From: Bradyrhizobium sp. KBS0727
GTDB lineage: Bacteria > Pseudomonadota > Alphaproteobacteria > Rhizobiales > Xanthobacteraceae
Assembly: GCF_005937885.2 (NCBI RefSeq)
Contig: NZ_CP042176.1
Span: 3,467,501-3,531,500, forward strand
Length of the DNA: 64,000 nt
Direction: 5' to 3'
Positions 39,171 through 48,266 of this stretch are shown here, piece after piece. The position numbers and the translations under genes are program-made. Below the pieces are notes generated by a model. It ran no database searches. It worked only from the letters and a program-made list of their open reading frames with translations, and had not been told where the DNA came from. How positions within the stretch are numbered: the first letter of the stretch is position 1; every line of letters begins with the position of its first letter.

Positions 39171-39680
39171 ATGAACGCATTCTCACGCACCTTCACTTTC
39201 GCGGCACTCGCGGTGGCGCTGCTTGCCGTTCCCGCCCGTGCCGAAGAGGTCAAGGCCGGTGACCTCGTGATCTCGCAGGTCTGGAGCCGCGCTACGCCGA
39301 ACGGCGCCAAGATCGCCGGCGGTTATCTCACCATCGAGAACAAGGGCGCCGCGCCGGACCGGCTGATCGGGGGCAGAGGCGACATCGCCGGCAAGGTCGA
39401 AGTCCACGAGATGACGATGAACAACGGTGTCATGACCATGCGTCCGCTCGACAAGGGGCTGGTGATTGAGCCGGGCAAGACCGTGAAGCTGGCGCCGGGC
39501 GGCTATCATCTGATGATGTTCGACCTGAAGGGCCCGCTCAAGCAGGGCGAGAAGGTGCCGGTGACGCTCGAGTTCGAAAAGGCCGGCAACGTGAATTTGA
39601 CGCTGGACGTGCAGGGCGTCGGCGCCCAGGGACCCGGCGGCATGGATCATTCCGGCGGTCACATGGAGATGAAAAAGTGA
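39171..39680 (+). CDS. PCuAC-type periplasmic copper chaperone
   Basis: 169 residues with a signal peptide (AALAVALLAVPARA). The copper site H(M)x10MxxM...HxM is present: His79-Glu-Met81, Met88/Met90 and His113-Leu-Met115 (GGYHLMMF). The tail GGMDHSGGHMEMKK adds a second His/Met-rich site, known in some homologues. PCuAC delivers Cu(I) to cytochrome oxidase subunits. The stop overlaps the next gene's GTG start. Confidence 0.92.
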   Translation: MNAFSRTFTFAALAVALLAVPARAEEVKAGDLVISQVWSRATPNGAKIAGGYLTIENKGAAPDRLIGGRGDIAGKVEVHEMTMNNGVMTMRPLDKGLVIEPGKTVKLAPGGYHLMMFDLKGPLKQGEKVPVTLEFEKAGNVNLTLDVQGVGAQGPGGMDHSGGHMEMKK

Positions 39681-40198
39681 GGACGGGAAGGGCCGTTTTA
39701 GGCATTGTCGCAGCGCTGGTCGTGTCGCCGGCCGGTGCACATGTTTCGCTCGAAGGCAAACAGGCGACGATCGGATCGTCCTACAAGGCGGTGTTCGCGG
39801 TGCCGCATGGCTGCGCGGGATCGGCGACGACAAAGATCCGCGTGCAGATTCCGGAAGGGGTGATTGCTGCGAAGCCGATGCCGAAAGCCGGCTGGAACGT
39901 CGAGGCGATCAACGGCAAGTATGCCGCCGAATACGACTTTCACGGCAGCAAACTGTCCGAGGGCGTCAAGGAAGTGGTGTGGAGCGGCGGCAAACTGCCG
40001 GATCACCAATACGATGAGTTCGTGGTCTCGACGTTTCTCACCGATGGCCTGAAGCCGAACACCACACTGTATTTTCCGGTGGTGCAGGAATGCGAGCAGG
40101 GGGTGAGCCGCTGGATCGACATTCCCAAGGAAGGCGAGGCTCACGGTCACGGCAGCAAGTCGCCGGCGCCCGGCGTCAAGCTGATGCCAAAACCGTAG
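39677..40198 (+). CDS. YcnI-like DUF1775 copper-binding protein
   Basis: 173 residues from a GTG overlapping the PCuAC stop by 4 bp. The signal peptide ends at AGA, giving mature HVSLEGKQATIGS; the N-terminal histidine is the Cu(II) ligand known in YcnI. Other signatures are VPHGCAGSATTKIRVQIPEG and a conserved Trp in KAGWNVEAING. A His-rich tail (EAHGHGSK) follows. It is probably translationally coupled to the PCuAC gene. Confidence 0.88.
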   Translation: MRTGRAVLGIVAALVVSPAGAHVSLEGKQATIGSSYKAVFAVPHGCAGSATTKIRVQIPEGVIAAKPMPKAGWNVEAINGKYAAEYDFHGSKLSEGVKEVVWSGGKLPDHQYDEFVVSTFLTDGLKPNTTLYFPVVQECEQGVSRWIDIPKEGEAHGHGSKSPAPGVKLMPKP

Positions 40199-40205
40199 CG
40201 CGCCG

Positions 40206-41783
40206 ATGACGCGCTTTATCGCCGGCCTTGCGGCGCTGCTGGTGGCGCTCTGTCTTGCGACCGGAGCGTCGGCGCACGCGTCGTTGATCTCCGCGGAGCC
40301 GGCCGATGGCAGCGTGCTGGCTGAGGCGCCGAAGGCCATGCAGCTGCGCTTCAATGAGAGCGTGGTGCCGGCGGTAGCGAGCCTGATCGATGCTGACGGC
40401 AAGGCGCACGACGTCACCATGCGTGCCGTCGACCAGGCGGTCGAGATCGTCTTGCCCGAGAAGTTGCCGCGCGGCACGCAAGTCCTGAGCTATCGCGTGG
40501 TGTCGCAGGATGGGCATCCGGTGGCGGGGGCGGTGGTGTTTTCGATCGGCGCGGCGACCGGCAATGCGGCTTCGGCCAACGCCGGTTCGATCTCTGTCAC
40601 CACAGCAAGCCTGATCTGGCTGGCGCGGATCGGCGTCTATCTCGGATTGTTTGTTGGTGTCGGCGGCGTGTTCTTCGCCGCCTGGATCGGGTTTGGGCCG
40701 TACGGCGCGAAGACCATCCTTGGTTCGCTCGCGATCGGCTTGGCCTGCGCGGTGGCATCGCTGGGCCTGCAGGGCCTCGACCTGCTCAACCTTCCACTCT
40801 TGGCACTGGTGACCCTGGCGCCATGGAAGGGCGCGCTCGGCACCAGCCTTGGACCGTCGATGCTGATAGCGATCGCCGCGATGGCCGTCGCGCGGCTCGC
40901 TTGGCAAAGCCCGACCATGACGATGGCCTGGATGCTGACCTCGCTGGCGATGATCGGCGTCGGGTTTTCGCTGGCGACCTCCGGCCATGCCGCGACCGCG
41001 CCGCCGGAGTGGTTGACGCCGACGCTGGTGTTCGTTCACGGCATCGCGGTCGCCTATTGGGTCGGCGCCCTGGCGCCGCTGGTGGTGATGGCGCGGCGGC
41101 GGCACAACGACTTGCCGCGGGTGCTCCGGCAATTCTCGACCGTGGCGGTGCCGCTGGTGGGTCTGTTGGTGTTGACCGGCCTCGTGCTCGCGATCATTCA
41201 ACTGGAGAGTTTTCGCGCGCTGATCGACACTTGGTACGGCATCATCCTCTTGGTCAAGCTCGTGCTGGTGGTGCTGCTGCTTGCGCTGGCGGCGCTGAAC
41301 CGGTTTTTTCTCACGCCGGCGGTCGTGCTGGATGGAAAGAATACGCGGACCTTCGGCGGATCGGTATTTCTGGAATTCCTGCTGGTGGTCGGCATTCTCA
41401 TCGCGGTCGCAGGCTGGCGTTTCACGACGCCGCCGCGGGCGCTGGCCGATTCCGCCGACGCGCCGCTTGCGGTTCACATCCATACCGAGACGGCGATGTT
41501 CCAGGTGCTGATATCGCCGGGCAAGGTAGGCGCCGACGATTTCGTGTTGCAACTGATGACGGGCGACGGCAGCCAGCTCGCGGCCAAGGAAGCGACGTTG
41601 ACGCTGAGCCTGCCCGAGCGCGGCATCGAACCGATCGAACGCAACGCCGTGCGCGGGCCGGACGGTTATTGGCATGTGCGCGGCGTGCCGTTGCCGCAGC
41701 CCGGCCGCTGGCACATGCAGATCGATGCGCTGGTGTCCGATTTCGAGAAGGTCACGCTGGAAGACGATTTCGAGGTGCGGTGA
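40206..41783 (+). CDS. CopC-CopD fusion protein
   Basis: 525 residues. After a signal peptide, a CopC domain (about 24-117) begins HASLISAEPADGSVL and ends VVSQDGHPVAGAVVFSIG. From about residue 135 come eight or more membrane helices of the CopD type (WLARIGVYLGLFVGVGGVFF, TSGHAATAPPEWLTPTLVFVHGIAVAYWVGALAPLVV). A periplasmic C-terminal domain of ~100 residues (HIHTETAMFQVLISPGKVGADD) resembles the YtkA/FixH-like end of YcnJ-type proteins. It duplicates the separate copC/copD above. Its role is probably copper import or transfer. Confidence 0.88.
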   Translation: MTRFIAGLAALLVALCLATGASAHASLISAEPADGSVLAEAPKAMQLRFNESVVPAVASLIDADGKAHDVTMRAVDQAVEIVLPEKLPRGTQVLSYRVVSQDGHPVAGAVVFSIGAATGNAASANAGSISVTTASLIWLARIGVYLGLFVGVGGVFFAAWIGFGPYGAKTILGSLAIGLACAVASLGLQGLDLLNLPLLALVTLAPWKGALGTSLGPSMLIAIAAMAVARLAWQSPTMTMAWMLTSLAMIGVGFSLATSGHAATAPPEWLTPTLVFVHGIAVAYWVGALAPLVVMARRRHNDLPRVLRQFSTVAVPLVGLLVLTGLVLAIIQLESFRALIDTWYGIILLVKLVLVVLLLALAALNRFFLTPAVVLDGKNTRTFGGSVFLEFLLVVGILIAVAGWRFTTPPRALADSADAPLAVHIHTETAMFQVLISPGKVGADDFVLQLMTGDGSQLAAKEATLTLSLPERGIEPIERNAVRGPDGYWHVRGVPLPQPGRWHMQIDALVSDFEKVTLEDDFEVR

Positions 41784-42111
41784 TTGGAGTCCTCCGTCAT
41801 TGCGTAGCCCGGATGAGCGAAGCGACGTCCGGGACAACTCTCGCACCGCCCCGGATATCGCTACGCTCATCCGGGCTACAAGATGGATTGCTTCCGCCTT
41901 CGCTCGTTGAGCTTCGGCGGACACGTCGCTCCGCTCGCAATGACGGAGCGGCGGCGGGGCACTTCATGCCAATGCCTTAATTCATCGGCGAAATCGGCCG
42001 GAAATCCGCATTTCCTGCGGCTTTTTCATAGCCTCCGGCCTTGTCTTTTCACACCCGATCCGGTTTCACTGCTTCTCCCTCGTGTCCCCAACTGATTCCC
42101 AGAGTTTGTCC
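41784..42111. other. Gene-free stretch with a composite palindromic repeat
   Basis: About 330 bp between the CopCD fusion and proS. The first half is the nested repeat at 41794-41946. The second half, ~165 bp, is the region just before proS and should carry its promoter; nothing specific can be placed. Confidence 0.6.
41794..41946. repeat. Nested palindromic (REP-like) repeats
   Basis: Outer arms CCGTCATTGCG (41794-41804) and CGCAATGACGG (41936-41946) are perfect reverse complements. Inside are GTAGCCCGGATGAGCG (41804-41819) and CGCTCATCCGGGCTAC (41864-41879), a perfect 16-bp inverted repeat. Both types are, from memory, common short intergenic repeats in Bradyrhizobium-like genomes. Here one sits inside the other. 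Confidence 0.75.
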
Positions 42112-43440
42112 ATGCGATTGTCGCGGTTTTTCCTGCCCATCCTGAAAGAGAATCCGAAAGAAGCGGAGATCGTCTCGCACCGGCTGATGCTGCGCGCGGG
42201 CATGATGCGGCAGGAAGCGGCCGGCATCTATGCGTGGTTGCCGCTGGGATTTCGGGTGCTGAAGAAGATCGAGCAGATCGTCCGCGAGGAACAGGACCGC
42301 GCCGGCGCGCTTGAACTTCTGATGCCGACGCTGCAGCTCGCCGACCTCTGGCGCGAGAGCGGCCGTTACGACGCCTATGGTCCGGAGATGCTGCGCATCA
42401 ACGACCGCCACAAGCGCGAATTGCTGTACGGGCCGACCAACGAGGAAATGATCACCGAGATCTTCCGCGCCTATGTCAAATCCTACAAGAGCCTGCCGCT
42501 CAACCTCTACCACATCCAGTGGAAGTTCCGCGACGAGCAGCGTCCGCGCTTCGGCGTGATGCGCGGCCGCGAATTCCTGATGAAGGATGCCTATTCGTTC
42601 GACATCGACGAAGCCGCGGCGCGGCGTTCCTATAACCGGATGTTCGTCGCTTATCTCAGAACCTTCGCGCGGATGGGGTTGAAGGCGATCCCGATGCGCG
42701 CCGAGACCGGCCCAATCGGCGGCGATCTCAGCCACGAGTTCATCGTGCTCGCCGAAACCGGCGAGTCAGGCGTCTATTGCGACAGCGACGTGCTCAACCT
42801 GCTGATCCCGGGCGACGACGTCGACTATGACGGCGATCTCACGGCGATCATCAAGCAGTGGACCTCGGTCTATGCCGCGACCGAGGACGTTCATGACGCC
42901 GCGCGCTTCGACAGCGAAGTGCCGGCCGAGAAGAAGGTCCACACCCGCGGTATCGAGGTCGGCCAGATCTTCTATTTCGGCACCAAGTATTCCGACGCCA
43001 TGAAGGCCATGGTCGCCGGCCCCGACGGCATCGACGTGCCGATCCATGGCGGCTCCTACGGTGTCGGCGTGTCGCGCCTGGTCGGTGCCATTATCGAGGC
43101 CTGCCACGACGATGCCGGCATCAAATGGCCGGAAGCCGTGGCGCCGTTCACCGCCGTGATCCTGAACCTGAAGCAGGGCTCGGAAGATACCGATGCGGCC
43201 TGCGAGAAGCTCTACCGCGAACTCGAGGCCAAGGGCGTCGATGTGCTGTACGACGACACCGACCAGCGCGCGGGCGCGAAATTCGCCGCCGCCGACCTGA
43301 TCGGCATTCCCTGGCAGATTCTGGTCGGTCCCAAGGGGCTTGCCGAGGGCAAACTGGAGATCAAGCGGCGCAGCGACGGGTCGCGCGAGAATCTCAGCCC
43401 GGCGGACGTGGTGGCCAAGATAACGGGCAAACACGGGTAA
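42112..43440 (+). CDS. proS: Prolyl-tRNA synthetase, short form
   Basis: 442 residues from the ATG at 42112 ([15 protein letters not shown]). Class II motifs are present: [20 protein letters not shown], motif 2 [21 protein letters not shown], and the [18 protein letters not shown] motif 3. The anticodon-binding domain is at the end. It lacks the large editing insertion of E. coli ProS, as expected for the alphaproteobacterial type. A GTG 30 bp upstream is a less likely start. It charges tRNA-Pro. Confidence 0.95.
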   Translation: MRLSRFFLPILKENPKEAEIVSHRLMLRAGMMRQEAAGIYAWLPLGFRVLKKIEQIVREEQDRAGALELLMPTLQLADLWRESGRYDAYGPEMLRINDRHKRELLYGPTNEEMITEIFRAYVKSYKSLPLNLYHIQWKFRDEQRPRFGVMRGREFLMKDAYSFDIDEAAARRSYNRMFVAYLRTFARMGLKAIPMRAETGPIGGDLSHEFIVLAETGESGVYCDSDVLNLLIPGDDVDYDGDLTAIIKQWTSVYAATEDVHDAARFDSEVPAEKKVHTRGIEVGQIFYFGTKYSDAMKAMVAGPDGIDVPIHGGSYGVGVSRLVGAIIEACHDDAGIKWPEAVAPFTAVILNLKQGSEDTDAACEKLYRELEAKGVDVLYDDTDQRAGAKFAAADLIGIPWQILVGPKGLAEGKLEIKRRSDGSRENLSPADVVAKITGKHG

Positions 43441-43518
43441 ATAAGATTATCCACGAAGTGGCCGTTAATGTTGGCCAGTCCGGCCACATTTGGCCCCGAA
43501 TCATGGGATTATCGAAAG

Positions 43519-44799
43519 ATGGATGAGACCATGAGCGAAACAATCCGAACCCCGCCCTTTGCGGCCTTCGAATGGCTGCTGTCCGGGCGTTACTTGCGGG
43601 CGCGTCGCAAGGAAGGCTTCATCTCCGTCATCGCCGGCTTTTCGTTCCTCGGCATCATGCTCGGCGTCGCCACGCTGATCATCGTGATGGCCGTCATGAA
43701 CGGCTTCCGCAAGGAACTCTTGGACAAGATCCTCGGCCTCAACGGCCATTTGCTGGTGCAGCCCTTGGAATCGCCGCTGACCGACTGGAAGGACGTCGCC
43801 GAGCGGATCAGCGGGGTTCAGGGCATCCGGCTGGCGGCGCCGGTCGTCGACGGCCAGGCGCTGGCATCCTCGGCCTTCAACGCCTCCGGCGTGCTGGTGC
43901 GCGGCATGCGCGCCGACGACCTCAACAATCTCACCTCGATCGCCTCGAACATCAAGCAGGGCACGCTGGAAGGCTTCGACGAGGGCCAGGGCGTCGCCAT
44001 CGGGCGGCGGCTCGCCGATCAATTGTCGCTGCATGCCGGCGACAGCATCACGCTGGTGGCCCCGAAGGGGGCCGTGACCCCGATGGGCACGACTCCGCGC
44101 ATCAAGCCCTACAAGATCGCGGCGGTGTTCGAGATCGGCATGTCGGAATACGATTCGAGCTTCGTGTTCATGCCGCTGCCGGAGTCGCAGGCCTATTTCA
44201 ACCGCAAGGACGACGTCACCGCGATCGAGGTGTTCACCGACAACCCCGACAAGATCGACGCCTACCGCAAGAGCGTGACCGAGGCCGCGGGACGGCCGGT
44301 GTTCCTGGTCGACTGGCGGCAGCGCAATTCGACCTTCTTCAACGCGCTGCAGGTCGAGCGCAACGTGATGTTCCTGATCCTGACCATGATCGTGCTGGTC
44401 GCAGCCCTCAATATCGTCTCCGGCCTGATCATGCTGGTAAAAGACAAGGGCCAGGACATCGCGATCCTGCGCACCATGGGCGCCTCGCAGGGTTCGATCA
44501 TGCGGATATTCCTGATCACCGGCGCCTCGATCGGCGTCGTCGGGACGTTCGTCGGCTTCATGGTCGGACTGCTGATCTGCCTCAATATCGAATCGATCCG
44601 GCAGTTCCTGTCGTGGCTCACCAACACGCCGTTGTTCGATCCGACGCTGTATTTCCTTTCCCGCCTGCCGGCGGAGATCGATTTCGGCGAGACCGCCGCG
44701 GTCGTGATCATGGCGCTGACGCTGTCGTTCCTGGCAACGCTCTATCCCGCCTGGCGCGCGGCGCGGCTCGATCCCGTCGACGCGCTCAGGTACGAGTGA
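43519..44799 (+). CDS. lolC: Lipoprotein-releasing ABC transporter permease (LolC/E type)
   Basis: 426 residues from the ATG at 43519; an ATG at 43531 is possible. The N-terminus has [41 protein letters not shown] large periplasmic domain follows, then three more helices ([23 protein letters not shown], the helix after the FRM-like [18 protein letters not shown], and the last near the C-terminus). It ends [17 protein letters not shown], the family hallmark. It moves outer-membrane lipoproteins from the inner membrane to LolA. One permease gene is seen, as usual in alphaproteobacteria. Confidence 0.93.
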   Translation: MDETMSETIRTPPFAAFEWLLSGRYLRARRKEGFISVIAGFSFLGIMLGVATLIIVMAVMNGFRKELLDKILGLNGHLLVQPLESPLTDWKDVAERISGVQGIRLAAPVVDGQALASSAFNASGVLVRGMRADDLNNLTSIASNIKQGTLEGFDEGQGVAIGRRLADQLSLHAGDSITLVAPKGAVTPMGTTPRIKPYKIAAVFEIGMSEYDSSFVFMPLPESQAYFNRKDDVTAIEVFTDNPDKIDAYRKSVTEAAGRPVFLVDWRQRNSTFFNALQVERNVMFLILTMIVLVAALNIVSGLIMLVKDKGQDIAILRTMGASQGSIMRIFLITGASIGVVGTFVGFMVGLLICLNIESIRQFLSWLTNTPLFDPTLYFLSRLPAEIDFGETAAVVIMALTLSFLATLYPAWRAARLDPVDALRYE

Positions 44800-44806
44800 G
44801 GACGAG

Positions 44807-45505
44807 ATGGCCGAGGGGGCGGAAGACGTACCGGTTATCTATCTCCACGAGATAAAACGCGAGTACAGGCAGGGCGAAGCGACGCTGACCATTCTCAACG
44901 GTGCCAAGCTGGCGCTGTGGGCGGGGCAGTCGGTGGCGCTGGTGGCGCCGTCGGGTTCGGGCAAATCGACGCTGCTGCATATCGCGGGGCTGCTGGAGAC
45001 CCCCGATGACGGCGAGGTCTATGTCGCGGGCGCGCCGACCTCGCAACTATCCGATATCGACCGCACCCATATCCGGCGCAGCGATATCGGCTTCGTCTAT
45101 CAGTCACACCGGCTGCTGCCGGAATTCACCGCGCTGGAAAATGTCATGCTGCCGCAGATGATTCGCGGCCTCAAGCGCGCCGAGACTGTGTCGCGCGCGA
45201 CGGAAATCCTGGCCTATCTGGGGCTCGGCGACCGCATCACGCACCGGCCGGCCGAACTTTCCGGCGGCGAGCAGCAGCGGGTGGCGATCGCGCGCGCGGT
45301 CGCCAATGCGCCGCGGGCGCTGTTGGCGGACGAGCCGACCGGCAACCTCGATCCGCACACGGCCGATCACGTCTTTAATGCGCTGATGCAACTGGTGAAG
45401 GCGACGCGGGTCGCGATGCTGATCGCAACCCACAATATGGAACTGGCCGGCCGGATGGACCGGCGGGTGTCGCTGGTCGACGGCCAGGTCGTCGAACTCG
45501 ACTGA
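44807..45505 (+). CDS. lolD: Lipoprotein-releasing ABC transporter ATPase
   Basis: 232 residues. Walker A is [11 protein letters not shown] near residues 48-57, the Q-loop is in [20 protein letters not shown], the signature is [14 protein letters not shown] near residue 151, and Walker B is [12 protein letters not shown] with a following His in ATHNME. It begins 7 bp after lolC. The last codons and the stop lie inside the first unit of a three-copy tandem repeat. Confidence 0.93.
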   Translation: MAEGAEDVPVIYLHEIKREYRQGEATLTILNGAKLALWAGQSVALVAPSGSGKSTLLHIAGLLETPDDGEVYVAGAPTSQLSDIDRTHIRRSDIGFVYQSHRLLPEFTALENVMLPQMIRGLKRAETVSRATEILAYLGLGDRITHRPAELSGGEQQRVAIARAVANAPRALLADEPTGNLDPHTADHVFNALMQLVKATRVAMLIATHNMELAGRMDRRVSLVDGQVVELD

Positions 45506-45554
45506 CCCGGTCGTCGAATTTCGACTGACCCGGTCGTCGAGTTCGACTGACCGG
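45488..45554. repeat. Three-copy tandem repeat across the lolD stop codon
   Basis: Units at 45488-45509, 45510-45532 and 45533-45554, each 22-23 bp. They share GTCGTCGA, then A/G and TCGACTGACC. The first unit encodes the last residues VVELD and the stop of lolD. The others follow outside the gene. Each unit repeats the TGA, so slippage extends only the untranslated part. Confidence 0.8.
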
Positions 45555-45586
45555 CTCATGGCGCTGCTTCGTCGCGGCGTTGCGTC

Positions 45587-45847
45587 TCAGTAGACGCTGC
45601 GATGCCGCCTGCGCACCGGTTGGTATTCGGTGGCGCTCGCGAGATAAGGGTTGACGATGCATTGCGCGGCACGCCCAGAGGCCGACATGTTGCATTGAGG
45701 CAGCGAGGTATAGCTGCACTCATAATAATTGATCGGGCCGTAAACATGGAGACAGACCGGGTAGTTCGAACCGTAGGTCTGAGCATGCGCCGGCGCGGCG
45801 AGCGAGATGGCTCCCAGTGCGAGAACGGTCGAAGCTGCAATGCGCAT
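45587..45847 (-). CDS. DUF3551 small secreted protein (1)
   Basis: 86 residues with a signal peptide (ASTVLALGAISLAAPAHA). The mature domain has the DUF3551 pattern: YPVCLHVYG, CSYTSLPQCNMSASGRAAQCIVNPYL. Four cysteines form two likely disulfides. The family is common in Bradyrhizobium and of unknown function. Its start overlaps the stop of the preceding DUF3551 gene (ATGA), so the two form an operon. Confidence 0.82.
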   Translation of the reverse strand: MRIAASTVLALGAISLAAPAHAQTYGSNYPVCLHVYGPINYYECSYTSLPQCNMSASGRAAQCIVNPYLASATEYQPVRRRHRSVY

Positions 45848-46131
45848 CAGAAGTTCCTTCGTGACAGGCGGTTGTGATTGGTCGGCAGTTCAGCGGTTGG
45901 CAGCTTTGACAATTCAGCCTTGGCGCCGAAATAGGGATTCGAGACGCAGGTCGCATCGCGGCCGGAGGCTGTCGCCTGACATTGCGCGAGCGACGAGAAG
46001 CTGCAATCGCCGGTACCTCCGCCGAAATCGCAGCCCTTGATGCAGAAGGCCATCTCGCGCGCCGCAGCCGGCGTCGCAACGGCCGCCGCGACGGCACCGC
46101 ACGCCATCAACGTCCGCAATGCGCTCCGCAT
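45847..46131 (-). CDS. DUF3551 small secreted protein (2)
   Basis: 94 residues from the ATG at 46131, or 99 from 46146. The signal peptide is TLMACGAVAAAVATPAAA. It has the DUF3551 pattern MAFCIKGCDFGGGTGDCSFSSLAQCQATASGRDATC and SNPYFG, with an extra cysteine pair. It is translationally coupled to copy 1. The function is unknown. Confidence 0.8.
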   Translation of the reverse strand: MRSALRTLMACGAVAAAVATPAAAREMAFCIKGCDFGGGTGDCSFSSLAQCQATASGRDATCVSNPYFGAKAELSKLPTAELPTNHNRLSRRNF

Positions 46132-46276
46132 GCTTTCCTCCGTCACGGCTTGTCGAATTTCTGATGGACAGCAGACAATCCGCCCGCGTCCGCGTCAAAT
46201 CACGTTAGCGCGCAAGCATTTCGGCGCGCGCACTGCAAAATGTGATCGCGTGTCGGGAATATCTACGCGGAGACGC

Positions 46277-46570
46277 TCAGTAACGTGGATAGCCGTAGGC
46301 CGGCGGCAGCGTGCGGCCGGGCAGGGGCCGATAGCCGGCTGTTGGAGCGTCGCTGGTACCGACATAATAGGGATTGGCGATGCACCACAGCCGCCGCCCC
46401 GATGCCGTCGCCTGGCACTGTTCGTAGCTCGTGAAGGTGCAGTTGCTGAGACCCGGCTGGTCGTCGCCCTGGATGCAGAACGGATAGCGGGTGCCGACGG
46501 CTGCAGCGGGGGCCGCGCCGAGTGCGGCCAATCCGCTTGCGGCCAGCAACACAAGAATCGCTCTACACAT
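46277..46570 (-). CDS. DUF3551 small secreted protein (3)
   Basis: 97 residues from the ATG at 46570, which has a GAGGAGA ribosome site. The signal peptide is ILVLLAASGLAALGAAPAAA. It shows YPFCIQGDDQPGLSNCTFTSYEQCQATASGRRLWC and ANPYYVG, then a Pro/Tyr tail. It is separated from copy 2 by 145 bp, so it may have its own or a shared promoter. The function is unknown. Confidence 0.82.
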   Translation of the reverse strand: MCRAILVLLAASGLAALGAAPAAAVGTRYPFCIQGDDQPGLSNCTFTSYEQCQATASGRRLWCIANPYYVGTSDAPTAGYRPLPGRTLPPAYGYPRY

Positions 46571-46875
46571 ATTTGTATCTCCTCGAGTCCATCGATGCAT
46601 CTTCGGTTCCATGACGCCGACAGAACAGCCACGTTCGCCTTTTCGTCAACACATTCTCCAGCGGAATACCGCGCCGAAATTCAAATGTGAAATTTTTGCG
46701 GCAAGGTTGCGGCACAAAATTTCGAAAAGTGCCCGCAACGCATCATTAACTTACACCTTCAGCGAACTCGTTTCGCATTCGCTGTTGCCGTGAGGTTACA
46801 GCAATTTGGTCTGAGAATGCTATCAGACTGCGCACGGCCTTGGGGGCTGTACAACTTGGAACGGGAATAAAAAGA
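46571..46875. other. Divergent promoter region of DUF3551 and porin genes
   Basis: About 305 bp, AT-richer than its surroundings, between oppositely directed genes. It contains an inverted repeat at 46706-46739: GTTGCGGCAC and GTGCCCGCAAC, pairing with one bulged base around a 13-nt loop. It lies ~140 bp before the porin start. Promoter elements for both genes must be here, but I cannot fix them. Confidence 0.5.
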
Positions 46876-47622
46876 ATGAAGAAGGTTTTGCTTGTTACGG
46901 CCAGTCTGATCGCGCTCGGCGCGGCAGCGCCGGCAGTCGCTGCGGATCTCGCTGCGCGTCCTTACACCAAGGCGCCCGCGATGATCGCCGCTGTGTATGA
47001 CTGGAGCGGTTTCTACATCGGTGCCAACGGTGGTTGGGGTTCGAGCCACAACAGCTGGAATTCGGTCGCGCCGTTCGCGGTGGGCGCCGAGGGCTCCCAC
47101 GATGCAACCGGTGGCACCATCGGTGGTCAGGTCGGCTATCGCTGGCAGGCGGGCACCTGGGTGTTCGGCTTGGAAGCGCAGGGCAACTGGGCTGACTTCA
47201 AGGGCAGCAACGCCAGCACGCTCTTCGGCCCCGGTTTCGTGAACAACTCGAAGACCGACGCGTTCGGCCTGTTCACCGGTCAGGTTGGCTACGCTGCCAA
47301 CAACTTCCTGCTCTACGTCAAGGGCGGTGCGGCTGTGACCTCGAACACCTACCGCATCAATACGGCGGCAGGCGCGCAGTTTGGAACCACCAACGATGAC
47401 ACCCGCTGGGGTGGCACGATCGGCGTCGGCGCCGAGTACGCCTTCGCTCCGAACTGGTCGCTCGGTCTCGAATACGACCATCTGTTCATGCAGGACAAGA
47501 CCTACAACTTCACCAACGGTGCCGGCGTGTTGGTCGGCAGCGATCGCGTCCGTCAGGACGTCGATCTCGTCACCGCTCGCCTGAACTACAAGTTCGGCGG
47601 CCCGGTCGTCGCAAGGTACTGA
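46876..47622 (+). CDS. Outer-membrane porin-like protein (Omp25/Omp31 type)
   Basis: 248 residues from the ATG at 46876. The signal peptide is LLVTASLIALGAAAPAVAADL; then DWSGFYIGANGGWG starts an eight-stranded barrel. Repeats of GTIGGQVGYRWQAG, TGQVGYAANNFLLYVKGG, GVGAEYAFAPNWSLGLEYDHL and RLNYKFGG are typical of Omp25/Omp31/RopB-like proteins, abundant surface proteins in Rhizobiales. It is followed by a strong terminator. Confidence 0.9.
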   Translation: MKKVLLVTASLIALGAAAPAVAADLAARPYTKAPAMIAAVYDWSGFYIGANGGWGSSHNSWNSVAPFAVGAEGSHDATGGTIGGQVGYRWQAGTWVFGLEAQGNWADFKGSNASTLFGPGFVNNSKTDAFGLFTGQVGYAANNFLLYVKGGAAVTSNTYRINTAAGAQFGTTNDDTRWGGTIGVGAEYAFAPNWSLGLEYDHLFMQDKTYNFTNGAGVLVGSDRVRQDVDLVTARLNYKFGGPVVARY

Positions 47623-47656
47623 TTTCGCGCGCTTCGGCGCACGATCGAGACAGAAG

Positions 47657-47683
47657 GCCCCGGGCATTGCCCGGGGCTTTTTT
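47657..47683 (+). terminator. Rho-independent terminator of the porin gene
   Basis: GCCCCGGGC and GCCCGGGGC form a 9-bp stem around ATT, followed by TTTTTT. It lies 35 bp after the porin stop on the same strand. Confidence 0.92.
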
Positions 47684-47740
47684 GTTGGGCCGGAGTGGCC
47701 ATTAACCATCGGGAATTGTCGCCCCGCACCCGCTCAACGG

Positions 47741-47748
47741 CACCCTTG
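47741..47748. repeat. Target-site duplication, left copy
   Basis: CACCCTTG, identical to 51447-51454, directly outside the left terminal inverted repeat. Confidence 0.85.
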
Positions 47749-47766
47749 GGTAGTGGGTCAGTTTGA
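47749..47766 (+). repeat. Left terminal inverted repeat of the transposon
   Basis: GGTAGTGGGTCAGTTTGA, perfectly complementary to 51429-51446. Confidence 0.92.
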
Positions 47767-47819
47767 TTGTGGCAGCGGAACTGGCTTGAACCGGCTCGCC
47801 GTAGGCGCATATTCACTGG

Positions 47820-48017
47820 ATGGCACAAGGCTTGTCTGCACCACCATTAACCCGCGAGGAGTTCGCCTCGTTGCAGCACTGCGCTAAGGGTCCGATGCAC
47901 CGCACAATCCCGCCCGAACATAAAGACCGACTGATCCATCTAGGATACATACTGGAATTGCCGGGCGAGCTTCGACTAACGAACGCTGGCAGGCAAAGAA
48001 TTGCGGAAGGCGAATGA
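47820..48017 (+). CDS. Transposon passenger ORF 1 (65 aa, hypothetical)
   Basis: 65 residues. The sequence LTREEFASLQHCAKGPMHRTIPPEHKDRLIHLGYILELPGELRLTNAGRQRI reads like a small winged helix: two helices, then a strand hairpin. This is only a shape resemblance. No strong ribosome site is seen, and it starts 54 bp inside the left end. A role in transposon control is speculative. Confidence 0.5.
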   Translation: MAQGLSAPPLTREEFASLQHCAKGPMHRTIPPEHKDRLIHLGYILELPGELRLTNAGRQRIAEGE

Positions 48018-48080
48018 TAGATAACAGTTTGGTTGTGGCGCGCGCTGGAAAATGGGCGAGTGCGGGCGCATATTTCGAGA

Positions 48081-48266
48081 ATGGAAACAACAGTCGTCCA
48101 GTGCCGGTGCGGCGCTGAATATAAGCGCGTCGAACCAATGTGCTTAATGCCGCATAGCGGCCACGTATCCTGTGAAGTCTGCGGGGCGGTATTAGAGTCT
48201 TGGGCGGAAGACACTCACGTTGCCACATTCGAACTGGTCAAGCGTCCAGACGGAAAGCCTGCATGA
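48081..48266 (+). CDS. Transposon passenger ORF 2 (small zinc-ribbon protein)
   Basis: 61 residues from the ATG at 48081. CRCG and CEVCG pairs, with a His between, make a likely zinc ribbon: VVQCRCGAEYKRVEP, then HSGHVSCEVCGAVLESW. The remainder is a short beta-rich tail. Similar small proteins occur in rhizobial mobile regions. The stop overlaps the next start (ATGA). Confidence 0.6.
   Translation: METTVVQCRCGAEYKRVEPMCLMPHSGHVSCEVCGAVLESWAEDTHVATFELVKRPDGKPA

Noticed and set aside
40176..41924. Minus-strand frame of 582 codons opposite the CopC-CopD fusion
   Set aside because: Composition rich in His, Arg and Gln with no domain; mirror of a well-supported gene.
45488..45554. Repeat array as a CRISPR
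   Set aside because: Units are contiguous with no spacers and overlap a coding sequence; no cas genes in the window.
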